Shown here piece by piece: positions 26,143-35,049 of a stretch of DNA of 64,000 nucleotides; position 1 is the first letter of the stretch; the number at the start of each line of letters is the position of its first letter. The stretch is taken from positions 62,001 to 126,000 of the forward strand of contig NZ_BMFD01000010.1 of the NCBI RefSeq assembly GCF_014637795.1, given 5' to 3'. The notes beneath the pieces are model-generated. The model saw only the letters and a program-made list of their open reading frames with translations. It was not told the DNA's origin and made no database searches. The DNA is from Belliella aquatica (GTDB lineage Bacteria > Bacteroidota > Bacteroidia > Cytophagales > Cyclobacteriaceae). Position numbers and translations under genes: made by a program.

Positions 26143-27388
26143 CTTTCAATATCTCTTTTAAAACTTCAAAATCCCCATCGATTTCATGCGGAATAGGTAA
26201 ACCCAAAATCTGTGCGATCAATGGGTAAATATGGATATTTTGAAATGGCTTTATCGTTTTTCCTTCTTTGATTTTTGAACCTTTGGCGTAAAATATAGCC
26301 CCCATTTCTTTGTACTCGGGACTAAATCCATGCTCTCCAAAAACGTCTGTTTTCAAGAGTCCAGATCGATTTTGATATTTCACTATATCAGGAGTAGTTC
26401 CGAGATAAAATCCTAAATCAGGCATAATCAAAATGTGACCAAGGCGATCTGCGTAAGTTTCAGTATTTTTATAATATTGCTTATCCTTCACCTTTACAAC
26501 ATTAAATGGCCCCTCTTTTTGCGAAAGTTTGATATAGACTTCTTCTATCTCTAGTGGGTTATCCAAGTACAAATGTGCCATCGCACCATTATTTACAACT
26601 TTAGCTGCTATTTCTTCAGTAATATGATCCAAATTGAGCAGATTTTGCTTGGGCACATTGACCATTCCGTGATCAGAAACGATGAAGATTTGGATATCCA
26701 AATCAAAACTTTCTAAGCCTTCAAACAAAGCTCCAAGCTCGTGATCCAATTTCTTTAATCTCTTGGATATTTGTTCATCATTATTCGGGCCGTAAGCATG
26801 TCCGGCATCATCCATATCAGAGAAATATAAGGTAATCATCCTAGGACGTTCTTCTTCTGGCAAATCCAGCCATTCAAAAACCTTAGAAATTCTCGTCAAA
26901 TTAGAAATCCCCGCATCGTAATTATGATAAAAACTTGGTCGAACACCTTGCACATCTGCCTCTGACCCTACAAAAAAATAACTCGCGGCTTTTAGTCCAT
27001 TTTGCTCAGCAAGCACCCAAAGTGGGATGCCTCCATACCAATAACCGTCCTCCACAATACTTCTATCTCTGATACTATAAACCTTATCTTTTCTAGAGTC
27101 ATAAAAAGCATTGTTGACCAATCCATGATTTTCAGGCTTCATTCCTGTCGCAATGCTGTAATGGTTTGGAAATGTCTTTGTAGGAAAAGAAGGAATCATA
27201 AATTCGGCTGCTGCACCCTTTTCGATAAATCGCACAAGATTTTCAGGTTGAAATCGCTCTGTATAATCATACCTATACCCATCTAAAGAGATGAGAATCA
27301 CATAAGGCTGCTTTTCTTGCGCCAAAGCTTGAAAACAGAAGAAAAAGACTCCTGCTATCATTCTAATGACAACGCTAATTCTTATCAT
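26132..27388 (-). CDS. Alkaline phosphatase-superfamily ectonucleotide pyrophosphatase/phosphodiesterase
   Basis: The protein has 418 residues with a signal peptide (about 1-23, ALAQ). ILISLDGYRYDY gives the first metal aspartate, and FPTKTFPNHYSIATG holds the NPP nucleophile threonine (Thr72). FSDMDDAGHAYGP and VSDHGM supply further zinc ligands. The enzyme probably hydrolyses nucleotide or phosphodiester substrates in the periplasm. Its promoter has both elements: TACCTTTG at 27411-27418 and TTG at 27439-27441. The predicted transcript starts about 19 nt before the ATG. The truncated hemoglobin gene follows with an 11-bp overlap. Confidence 0.92.
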   Translation of the reverse strand: MIRISVVIRMIAGVFFFCFQALAQEKQPYVILISLDGYRYDYTERFQPENLVRFIEKGAAAEFMIPSFPTKTFPNHYSIATGMKPENHGLVNNAFYDSRKDKVYSIRDRSIVEDGYWYGGIPLWVLAEQNGLKAASYFFVGSEADVQGVRPSFYHNYDAGISNLTRISKVFEWLDLPEEERPRMITLYFSDMDDAGHAYGPNNDEQISKRLKKLDHELGALFEGLESFDLDIQIFIVSDHGMVNVPKQNLLNLDHITEEIAAKVVNNGAMAHLYLDNPLEIEEVYIKLSQKEGPFNVVKVKDKQYYKNTETYADRLGHILIMPDLGFYLGTTPDIVKYQNRSGLLKTDVFGEHGFSPEYKEMGAIFYAKGSKIKEGKTIKPFQNIHIYPLIAQILGLPIPHEIDGDFEVLKEILKDDK

Positions 27389-27410
27389 TCTTAGAACATA
27401 ATTTGAATTA

Positions 27411-27441
27411 CAAAGGTAGGGTTTGCTATCACCGAAGACAA
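27411..27441 (-). promoter_or_regulatory. Bacteroidota-type promoter for the NPP-hemoglobin operon
   Basis: The minus strand reads TTG (27441-27439), a 20-bp spacer, then TACCTTTG (27418-27411), an exact TAnnTTTG element. The leader to ATG 27388 is about 19 nt. Confidence 0.7.
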
Positions 27442-27508
27442 TCTATTTGTATAAAATACATTTGGACCACTACTTCGGGCTCTAAATTCATCGGAGGCTA
27501 AATTTTCA

Positions 27509-27516
27509 TATATTTG
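27509..27516 (+). promoter_or_regulatory. -7 element for the M3 peptidase gene
   Basis: TATATTTG is an exact TAnnTTTG match. It overlaps the GTG at 27516 that would extend the peptidase reading frame, so translation must begin later, at ATG 27543. Confidence 0.5.
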
Positions 27517-27542
27517 TGCAGGTAACCCAAATATCATCACCT

Positions 27543-29678
27543 ATGAAAAAAACAATTCTTGCGCTAGCCGCAACTGCCACCATGCTTTATGCTTGTGGTT
27601 CAGCAGACGAAAAAACAGAATCTATGAATCCATTCTTTGAGGCTTATAATACGCCTTTCGAAGTCCCTCCTTTTGACAAAATCAAAAACGAGCACTTCGC
27701 TCCTGCTTTGAGAGAAGGCATCACGCAGCAGCAGGCTGAAATTGATGCAATTGTCAATAATTCAGAAGAACCAACATTCCAAAACACCATCGAGGCGATG
27801 GAATATTCTGGAGAGCTCCTTGGGAAAGCTTCTCGCGTGTTTGGAAATCTTAATTCTGCCAACACCAACGAAGAAATTCAGGCAATTGCCAAAGAAATGG
27901 CTCCTGAACTTTCAGCCCACAGTGACAATATTTCTTTGAACGAAAAGTTATTTGCGCGTGTGAAAGCAGTTTGGGATAAAAAAGATGAACTTGGACTAAA
28001 TGCAGAACAGCAAATGCTTCTTGAGAAGACTTACAAATCTTTTGTAAGAAATGGAGCAAATTTGAATGAAGCTGATAAAGAAAAACTAAGAGAAATCAAC
28101 AGCAGATTGTCATCTCTTACTTTACAATTTGGACAAAATCTATTGGCAGAAACCAATGCCTACAAATTGGTAATTGACAATGAAGCAGACCTAGCGGGTC
28201 TCCCACAAGGACAGATAGATGCTGCCGCTGAAGATGCGAAAGCAGCTGGAGAAGAAGGAAAATGGGTTTTCACCTTACAAAATCCAAGCATCATGCCTTT
28301 CCTTCAGTATGCTGAAAACAGAGAACTGAGAAAAGAAATCTGGGAAGCGTACAAAAACAGAGCTGACCAAGGCAATGAATATGACAACAAAGCTGGATTG
28401 ATCGAAACAGCAAATTTAAGAAGAGAAAAAGCACAATTACTGGGCTACAACACCCATGCGGATTATGTCTTGGAAGAATCCATGGCAAAAACTGCAGACA
28501 ATGTATACAACCTCTTGAATCAACTTTGGGCACCCGCATTGGCTAAAGCTAAAGTAGAAAGAGATGAAATGCAGATGCTCGTAAAATCTGAAGGCAAAGA
28601 TTTTCAAATCGAGCCTTACGATTGGAGATATTATGAAGAAAAACTGCGTAAGCAAAAATTCGATCTTGACGAGCAAGAAATCAAACCATATTTCTCTCTT
28701 CCTAAAGTTCAGGAAGGCGTATTCATGGTCGTGAAAAATCTTTGGGGCTTGACCTTTGAAGAAATTCAAGATATCCCTGTTTACCATCCTGACGCAAAAG
28801 CTTACGAAGTCAAAGAAGCTGACGGGACGCACGTGGGTGTAATTTATATGGATTTCCATCCTAGAGCTTCCAAAAGAGGTGGCGCATGGATGACTTCATA
28901 TAGATCTCAGAAAACTGAAAATGGTGTAAGAAAAGCACCCGTTATCTCTATCGTTTGTAATTTCTCAAGACCTTCAGGAGATACTCCTGCACTATTGACA
29001 TTTGACGAAGTGACTACCTTCTTCCACGAATTTGGACACGCACTTCACGGCTTACTCTCCAATGTTCAATACCAAAGTTTAGCTGGCACATCGGTTCCAA
29101 GAGACTTTGTAGAACTCCCTTCTCAGGTGATGGAAAACTGGGCCACTGAGCCAACTGTAATGAAGCAATATGCTTTTCATTATGAAACTGGCGAAGTAAT
29201 TCCTGACGAGTTGATCGCCAAATTGACCAACAGTGGTACATTCGGACAGGGCTTTGGTACAACCGAATACTTGGCTGCTTCCTTGATGGATTTGGATTAC
29301 CACACACAAGCTGAAAACATCACGATAGACGCTGATTCATTTGAAAAAGCTTCAATGGAAAAAATCGGACTGATAGATGAGATTATTCCTAGATATAGAA
29401 GTCCTTACTTCCAGCATATTTTCGCAGGTGGGTATTCTTCTGGGTACTACAGTTACATTTGGTCAGGCGTATTGGATATGGATGCATTCCAAGCTTTCAA
29501 AGAAACAGACCTATTCAATCAAGAAAAAGCCCAAGCTTTCAGAAAAGAAATCTTGGAAAAAGGCGGAACTGACGAACCAATGAAAATGTACGTTAACTTC
29601 CGCGGTGCAGAACCGAAAATCGATGCACTTTTGAAGAAACGTGGCTTAGATCAAGTTACAGTGGAGAGAACAAAATAA
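27543..29678 (+). CDS. M3-family metallopeptidase lipoprotein (Dcp/oligopeptidase A-like)
   Basis: The protein has 711 residues. The lipoprotein signal MKKTILALAATATMLYAC puts the lipidated Cys at 18, so it is membrane-anchored outside the cytoplasm. The zinc motif HEFGH lies at 495-499 in TFFHEFGHALHG. NPFFEAYNTPFEVPPFDKIKNEHF near the start and the late FAGGYSSGYYSYIWS are typical of the Dcp/OpdA branch. It would hydrolyse short peptides. The long frame begins at GTG 27516, but that codon lies in the -7 element. A strong terminator ends the transcript. Confidence 0.95.
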   Translation: MKKTILALAATATMLYACGSADEKTESMNPFFEAYNTPFEVPPFDKIKNEHFAPALREGITQQQAEIDAIVNNSEEPTFQNTIEAMEYSGELLGKASRVFGNLNSANTNEEIQAIAKEMAPELSAHSDNISLNEKLFARVKAVWDKKDELGLNAEQQMLLEKTYKSFVRNGANLNEADKEKLREINSRLSSLTLQFGQNLLAETNAYKLVIDNEADLAGLPQGQIDAAAEDAKAAGEEGKWVFTLQNPSIMPFLQYAENRELRKEIWEAYKNRADQGNEYDNKAGLIETANLRREKAQLLGYNTHADYVLEESMAKTADNVYNLLNQLWAPALAKAKVERDEMQMLVKSEGKDFQIEPYDWRYYEEKLRKQKFDLDEQEIKPYFSLPKVQEGVFMVVKNLWGLTFEEIQDIPVYHPDAKAYEVKEADGTHVGVIYMDFHPRASKRGGAWMTSYRSQKTENGVRKAPVISIVCNFSRPSGDTPALLTFDEVTTFFHEFGHALHGLLSNVQYQSLAGTSVPRDFVELPSQVMENWATEPTVMKQYAFHYETGEVIPDELIAKLTNSGTFGQGFGTTEYLAASLMDLDYHTQAENITIDADSFEKASMEKIGLIDEIIPRYRSPYFQHIFAGGYSSGYYSYIWSGVLDMDAFQAFKETDLFNQEKAQAFRKEILEKGGTDEPMKMYVNFRGAEPKIDALLKKRGLDQVTVERTK

Positions 29679-29695
29679 TACCAAAAACATATTTT

Positions 29696-29728
29696 AAAAG
29701 CCCGTAAAGTTAACTTTACGGGCTTTTT
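29696..29728 (+). terminator. Terminator after the M3 peptidase gene
   Basis: AAAAGCCCGTAAAG and its exact complement enclose a TTAA loop (29710-29713), followed by a T-run; the stem is 14 bp. Confidence 0.92.
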
Positions 29729-29855
29729 CAATTCATTTTTCAGAGCGTTTTTCCATTTTCAAAAATTTCACTTCCTTTAATTTACAAATCAATCCATTTT
29801 AAAACTACTTAAGGTTTTTTCATCTTTTTTTGTTTAGTAAAAGAAAAATATAAGA

Positions 29856-30251
29856 GTGAAAGTTCTAATAGTTGAAGATGATGCTGTAATAAGATGTGTT
29901 TTGTCTCATAATTTCATATCTGCAGGTTTTGAAATAATTTTAGCAGAAAACGGGCAAGATGGACTTACTAAATTTCAGTCCAATAATCATGACATTGATT
30001 TGGTAATAACAGATTTAATGATGCCTAAATTAGACGGATACGCAATGGCGGAAAAAATCAGACTTGCTTCAAATAAGTCACTTACTCCAATCATAGCTAT
30101 CACCGCAGGTTTCATTGATATATCAAATAACAATATTTCAGTTTTCGACTCGATACTTCAAAAACCGGTAGATATCCAAAGTTTACTCGATCTTTCCGAA
30201 AAATTAATTGTAGAAAGTAAAAAGTTGAAAAATCAGCTATTCCCTTCTTAA
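29856..30251 (+). CDS. Single-domain response regulator (CheY-like)
   Basis: The 131-aa protein is one receiver domain. Acidic residues VEDD at the end of strand 1 bind Mg, Asp53 (VITDLMMPKLDG) is the phosphoacceptor, and Lys103 (LQKPVD) is the conserved lysine. There is no output domain, so it acts by protein interaction or as a phosphate shuttle. It starts at GTG. It is convergent with the REC-kinase gene, 11 bp apart, and is probably a partner of the nearby kinases. Confidence 0.92.
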   Translation: MKVLIVEDDAVIRCVLSHNFISAGFEIILAENGQDGLTKFQSNNHDIDLVITDLMMPKLDGYAMAEKIRLASNKSLTPIIAITAGFIDISNNNISVFDSILQKPVDIQSLLDLSEKLIVESKKLKNQLFPS

Positions 30252-30262
30252 TCATTTTGACC

Positions 30263-31306
30263 CTACTCTTGAGGTAGAATCAGCTCTACACAAAACCTCA
30301 AATCTGTATCTGCTTTCGCTTTCAAAATCCCTTGATTTTTTTTAGCATATTCAGATGCTAAATACAAGCCTAAGCCGAGACCTTGTTGCTCGAAGTATTT
30401 TCGCCTTATTTGAGAAAATGCTTTCGGGACTATTTGTTGAGGGGTATCAAGAATCATTTGGTTATTTGAAACTTTAATTTTTGAAGGAGATAATTCAATA
30501 TTTATCAAATCTCCATCTTTAAATTTATTGGCGTTGCTTACCAGTTCTTCAACTATGAAGTCAAAATGCTTGATATCAAACCAACATCCAAAGTCTAGTC
30601 CAATCAAACTGTGTTGAATCTTTTTATCGTTAGAAACTAGCCTTTTTGTAATCATTGATTTGACAGATGGTATCCAAACCCTTTCAGGTTCTGCTTTTTC
30701 GATATTTTGATATCTTGATAAATTCAACAAGCTGAAATTTAGCCTATCAGCAGAAATAATTGCTTTATCCAGCAACTCTTTCAAATCTTCTTCACTTAAA
30801 ATCCCAAGTGAATCCTTCAATATTTGTAATAATGACATCAAGCCAAATAGTGGTGTTCTCAACTCGTGATATTTGATATTTCTTTCTTCCAAAAGAACTT
30901 CTTGCACTTTTTGCTGAAGCCAAGAGTCTCGATTCCATTTTTTATTAAGAGCTATATTAATTGCACTTAGAAGATCTTTAGCTTGAATAGGTTTTGTGAG
31001 GTAATCTTCTGCTCCAGTTTCCATTCCTCTTCTTAAATCACATTTTTCTACTTTTGCTGTTAAGAAAATAAATGGCAGATTCGCATATTGATCTATACTC
31101 CTCACCTTCTCTAAGAATTCATATCCGTCCATCACGGGCATCATGACATCTGAGATAATCAGGTCAGGTGATAAGGCCAAGAGTTTTTCTAGTCCCTCTT
31201 GACCATGCTCAGCTTCTATCACTTCAAATTCATTTATTTCAAGGATATCTCTCAGGTTTTCCCTTAAATCTAACTCATCTTCAACAAGCAATATTTTAAT
31301 TTTCAT
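30263..31306 (-). CDS. Receiver-histidine kinase fusion (REC N-terminal to kinase core)
   Basis: The protein has 347 residues. An N-terminal receiver (about 1-122) has phosphoacceptor Asp53 in IISDVMMPVMDG and Lys in LTKPI. A kinase core follows: phosphorylatable His147 in KYHELRTPLFG, N-box FIVEELVSNANKF and G-box QQGLGLGLYLASE. The G1 region is short (KIKVSNNQM), so nucleotide binding may be weak. It has no membrane segment and is cytoplasmic. The start overlaps the multisensor kinase gene by 11 bp, implying a coupled pair in which the first kinase could phosphorylate this receiver. Confidence 0.9.
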   Translation of the reverse strand: MKIKILLVEDELDLRENLRDILEINEFEVIEAEHGQEGLEKLLALSPDLIISDVMMPVMDGYEFLEKVRSIDQYANLPFIFLTAKVEKCDLRRGMETGAEDYLTKPIQAKDLLSAINIALNKKWNRDSWLQQKVQEVLLEERNIKYHELRTPLFGLMSLLQILKDSLGILSEEDLKELLDKAIISADRLNFSLLNLSRYQNIEKAEPERVWIPSVKSMITKRLVSNDKKIQHSLIGLDFGCWFDIKHFDFIVEELVSNANKFKDGDLINIELSPSKIKVSNNQMILDTPQQIVPKAFSQIRRKYFEQQGLGLGLYLASEYAKKNQGILKAKADTDLRFCVELILPQE

Positions 31307-33872
31307 AAGGTAGTTTTAAGATGAATGTAGCGCCTTTTCCCTCTTGGCTAGTGAAGCTAACTTCACCACCAAGTTTATTTATAAACTCCTTTACAATATT
31401 TAGCCCTAGCCCTGTACCTTTTATATTGGTTACATTTTTCGCTCTGAAAAAAGAACCGAAAATATATTTGTGATCATTTTTCGGTATTCCAATCCCATAG
31501 TCTTTGACTTTGATCAAAACATCTTTTCCAGATCTTTCTACCGTCACTTTGGGATGCTGACCTGCATGCAGGGAGTATTTAACTGCATTATCGATCAGAT
31601 TATTGATGATATGAGACAACCAAGTAGGGTCGGTATAGATGATAATGTCTTCGTCCGAGATATCTGCATCAATTTTACTTCCCATATCATTGACATGATT
31701 ATCAACTACATTTCGTACAAATTTATTAATCGCTACTTCCTGGTGGGTTATTACTATTTTATCCTGTGCACTTTTTTCTAAAACCAAAAGATCAGATATG
31801 ATAGCAGTTAATCGCTTTATTTGAGCATTGATCCTGCTAATATGTGTTTGAGACCTTTCCTTTAGCATACTATCATCTCCTCCTCGATCTAGTATCATCC
31901 CTAAGAGCTCCGTACTGCTCATGATAGTGGCTAAGGGTGTCCTAAATTCGTGAGATGTCATAGAAATAAATCTTGATTTAAGCTGATTGAGCTCTTTTTC
32001 TCTGACGAGAGACTCTTTTAGCTCTTCCAACATTTTTTCTCTTTCAGTGACATCTCTGGATGTAGCAAGTATAGAATATACATTGCCAGTTTCATCCTTT
32101 AGTGGAGTCATCAATATTTCTAAAAAAACAATGTTGTTAGTAGTCTTATTCTTGTGAGGCACAACTACAGTAAACTGTTCTTCTATTTTCCTAGAGATCA
32201 AATCATCCTGTAATCCAAAAACTTGATTCGGAATTTTACCAATCAATTCCTCAGGCTTATAGCCTAAGACTTTTTCTACAGAAGGAGAAATAAACTTAAA
32301 ACTCAAATCTAAATTATGAAGTGCTATTATATCTCCTGTATTTTCGGATACTAGCTTATAATTCTCATCAGCTTTTTGACGTAGCAGATCAGATTCTTTC
32401 TTAAGCCTATTGATTCGGATTGCCTTGATAAGATTAGCATAACCAGATATTAGGGGCTGAAGGAAATTTGCATCTTCAATAGAATAATCCGAATCCTTAT
32501 TGGCAAATCCCATCAAGCCTAGAAATTCATCTCCTTTATGAACAGGAATCCCAATATAGCGCAGTAAGGGTGGATGACCTGCTGGCGTACCACCAGACCT
32601 TGGATCATTTGGTACATCATTGGATATTACTAATTCACCTGTTTTCAGAGATTCTCCAAACAACGTTTCCAAGTTCCTAAACTCAATGCCAACTCTGAAA
32701 TTTTGCTGATAAAATTGACTTATTTCTTCTGACCACGAAATGTTTGAGATAGTATGGCTTTTGAGATATGGTAGGCCATTTTCATCATGTAAAACCTCAC
32801 CTATAAACCCAAAACTACTTCCTGTAATATTCAAAATCTTGTATAGAAGGGTATCGAGAGGGCTTTGAAAATCTTCCTCAAGGAAAAAACTAAGCTGAGT
32901 TTCATTTACTGCTTGCAGAAGTTCATTTAGCCTTTGTAGATCCTCTTCACTTTTTTGGAGGTCAACTTGAATTGATTTTTCATGATTGATATTAACTAAA
33001 GTCCCCGAAATACCAGTTACCATACCTTGAGAATCTTTAAGCGTATTAACTTGGAGTTTCACCCATACAAGATTATTGTCTTTGGTAAGCAACCTAAGCT
33101 CTCCTTCTGCCTCTGTTTTGCTACCAGAAAGTAAAGAATCAAAATCTTTACATATCTCAGCTTGCAAAGAGGGGTCAAAAAATTCAAAGGCTTTTCTGCC
33201 TATTGATTCATCTACCTGATAGCCTGAAATAGACTCCCATGATTTGTTTAAAAAAGACCAATTCCCTGATAAATCTATTTTAAAGATGATATCTTTTACA
33301 CTATTGACTAAGTTGAGATAACTTTTTCTGCTTTTCAAGAGCTTCTTTTTTTGCTTTTTGGCAAGGATGGTCGTCCCTAATGTGGAAGCAAAGGCATGCA
33401 AGGCTAATGCTTGCTGATCTGAATACAGCTTTTCAGACCTACAATTATCAAACCCTATGTAACCCCAAAAGTCCCCTCCAGAAAATATGGGGACAAATAA
33501 ATAAGACAATATCCCTTGCTCAACCATGGCATCATAAAAATCTCCATTTTGAGTATTGCGAACTAATTCATTAATCACTCGATTATTCCTAAGTTCTTTT
33601 TCCATTTCAGAAAAAACCGACCAAGGTAGATTTTGCAAATACTCGAATTCAATTTGTGGACTTACCCCAGGCGCACTCCATTCATAGGTGTAGGTCATGC
33701 AAAAGTCTCCATTTACATCATAATGGTTCTTAAAAATATACACTCTATCTACATCTGTGGCGATTCCAAGATGTTCTAAAATCTGTGGAATGGAGTCCTT
33801 TAACTTTTTGTGGCTTTGTAAAGTAAAGTATGCTTTGCCTATTGCCTCGAGTATAATTGAACTTCTTTCCAT
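31296..33872 (-). CDS. Multisensor hybrid-type histidine kinase: GAF-PAS-GAF-PAS-HisKA-HATPase
   Basis: The protein has about 858 residues and no membrane segments. Order: GAF (about 5-170; VPIFSGGDFWGYIGFD), PAS (about 185-300), GAF (about 330-500; IGIPVHKGDEFLGLMGFAN), PAS (about 510-620), HisKA with His641 in TSHEFRTPLAT, and HATPase with NNLIDNAVKYS, DYGIGIP and GTGLGLNIVKEF. It is a soluble sensor of small ligands or redox state. The frame opens at TTG 33941, but ATG 33872 begins the GAF domain and is preferred. It is coupled to the REC-kinase gene and divergent from the LytTR regulator. Confidence 0.92.
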   Translation of the reverse strand: MERSSIILEAIGKAYFTLQSHKKLKDSIPQILEHLGIATDVDRVYIFKNHYDVNGDFCMTYTYEWSAPGVSPQIEFEYLQNLPWSVFSEMEKELRNNRVINELVRNTQNGDFYDAMVEQGILSYLFVPIFSGGDFWGYIGFDNCRSEKLYSDQQALALHAFASTLGTTILAKKQKKKLLKSRKSYLNLVNSVKDIIFKIDLSGNWSFLNKSWESISGYQVDESIGRKAFEFFDPSLQAEICKDFDSLLSGSKTEAEGELRLLTKDNNLVWVKLQVNTLKDSQGMVTGISGTLVNINHEKSIQVDLQKSEEDLQRLNELLQAVNETQLSFFLEEDFQSPLDTLLYKILNITGSSFGFIGEVLHDENGLPYLKSHTISNISWSEEISQFYQQNFRVGIEFRNLETLFGESLKTGELVISNDVPNDPRSGGTPAGHPPLLRYIGIPVHKGDEFLGLMGFANKDSDYSIEDANFLQPLISGYANLIKAIRINRLKKESDLLRQKADENYKLVSENTGDIIALHNLDLSFKFISPSVEKVLGYKPEELIGKIPNQVFGLQDDLISRKIEEQFTVVVPHKNKTTNNIVFLEILMTPLKDETGNVYSILATSRDVTEREKMLEELKESLVREKELNQLKSRFISMTSHEFRTPLATIMSSTELLGMILDRGGDDSMLKERSQTHISRINAQIKRLTAIISDLLVLEKSAQDKIVITHQEVAINKFVRNVVDNHVNDMGSKIDADISDEDIIIYTDPTWLSHIINNLIDNAVKYSLHAGQHPKVTVERSGKDVLIKVKDYGIGIPKNDHKYIFGSFFRAKNVTNIKGTGLGLNIVKEFINKLGGEVSFTSQEGKGATFILKLPYEN

Positions 33873-34003
33873 ACATTTTTTTTGAGAATGTAAAGTAAAT
33901 GCATAATAATTTGCTGTGTGTTCATTTAATTTACTTTTCAATACCGATTATTTTAATCTTTCATTTTTAAGACTTTATTGCAGTGAATTTATAATGAAAT
34001 GAT

Positions 34004-34714
34004 ATGAAAAAAATATTGATAGTAGAAGATGAACACGAATTAGCATTGAATATCCAAGAGATCCTTATCAATCTTGAATATGATGTTGTAGGCATTTTTA
34101 ATAATGCTATTGACGTTCTAGATTATTTCATTGATGGATCTGCCGATCTAATTTTGATGGATGTCTTGATACAAGGCGACCTGGATGGCATTGACCTTTG
34201 CTATAAGCTGAAAGACAAACTCAATATTCCAATTGTATTTTTAACGGCTTATTCAGACAAATCAATTCTGGAGCGGATTTCAAAAATAATGTATGATGGA
34301 TACCTCCTCAAACCGTTTACAATCGAAAGCCTTAGATCAGCAATTTTTCTAGGACTTGAAAAATTGAAGGAAAACGAAAACACAAAGCAGATTTCATCTA
34401 CTAAAAACACCTTAAAAATCAGAGATAAAGGTTTCTTAGTACCAGTCCCTATCTATGATATTCTATTTTTAAAGGCAGATGGACTATATACAAAAGTTTT
34501 TGCCCGATCAAAAACCTATTTGATTCGAGATATCCTTAAAGATGTTTTGGGAGATCTACCTCATACCACATTCGTGAGAGTTCATAAGTCATATATGGTA
34601 AATGTGCAGCATATTTCATCTTTCAATTCCAAAGAACTTCAAATAGATGAATATACAATCCCAATCAGAAGAGGATTCTATAAAGAACTTCACAAGCTAA
34701 CCGACGCAAAATAA
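34004..34714 (+). CDS. LytTR-family response regulator
   Basis: The protein has 236 residues. An N-terminal receiver has phosphoacceptor Asp53 (LILMDVLIQGDLDG) and Lys in LLKPFT. A C-terminal LytTR DNA-binding domain (about 140-236) contains DILFLKADGLYTKVF, LGDLPHTTFVRVHKSYMVNV and PIRRGFYKEL. It is divergent from the multisensor kinase with a 131-bp spacer to the kinase ATG, so it is probably its cognate transcription factor. Confidence 0.94.
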   Translation: MKKILIVEDEHELALNIQEILINLEYDVVGIFNNAIDVLDYFIDGSADLILMDVLIQGDLDGIDLCYKLKDKLNIPIVFLTAYSDKSILERISKIMYDGYLLKPFTIESLRSAIFLGLEKLKENENTKQISSTKNTLKIRDKGFLVPVPIYDILFLKADGLYTKVFARSKTYLIRDILKDVLGDLPHTTFVRVHKSYMVNVQHISSFNSKELQIDEYTIPIRRGFYKELHKLTDAK

Positions 34715-34716
34715 GC

Positions 34717-35049
34717 TTAGAAAAACATCTCATACAGTCTTCCAATTTTCGCCCTCAACTCCCCAGTCGTAACAAGCCCGTTTGATCGGAAGAACTCTTT
34801 GCCCTCAAAAAATATCATGATTCCTGGTACAGAAAGCATCCTCAACTGAGCAGCCAACTCTTTATTTTGAATCGCTTCAAATACGAGCATTTCCATTTTA
34901 GGAAAATCCTGCTCGATTAATTCCTTTACTTTCGGGAAAAGTATCTTACATACACCACAAGATTCCTGATAAAAATAAATCAAGACTGCAGGGTTTTCCT
35001 CAAGTAGTTTTTCAAATTCAGCTGACGTAATCTTTTTCGTTATTTCCAT
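34717..35049 (-). CDS. Thioredoxin-like protein with CGVC active site
   Basis: The 110-aa protein has the thioredoxin fold, with cis-proline in SVPGIMIFFEGKE and active site Cys31-Gly-Val-Cys34 instead of the usual CGPC, which should change redox potential and partners. It has no signal peptide and is cytoplasmic. It is the last gene of the cytochrome-porin-thioredoxin operon, overlapping the porin gene by 10 bp. The operon and its Crp-like promoter suggest a role in thiol or sulfane-sulfur handling. Confidence 0.87.
   Translation of the reverse strand: MEITKKITSAEFEKLLEENPAVLIYFYQESCGVCKILFPKVKELIEQDFPKMEMLVFEAIQNKELAAQLRMLSVPGIMIFFEGKEFFRSNGLVTTGELRAKIGRLYEMFF

Noticed and set aside
26008-26196. 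Small plus-strand ORF over the hemoglobin-NPP overlap
   Set aside because: It is opposite two clear genes and has no signal, motif or promoter.
31470-31781. 103-aa ORF antisense to the multisensor kinase
   Set aside because: It lies wholly within a strongly supported kinase HATPase/HisKA region and has no features of its own.
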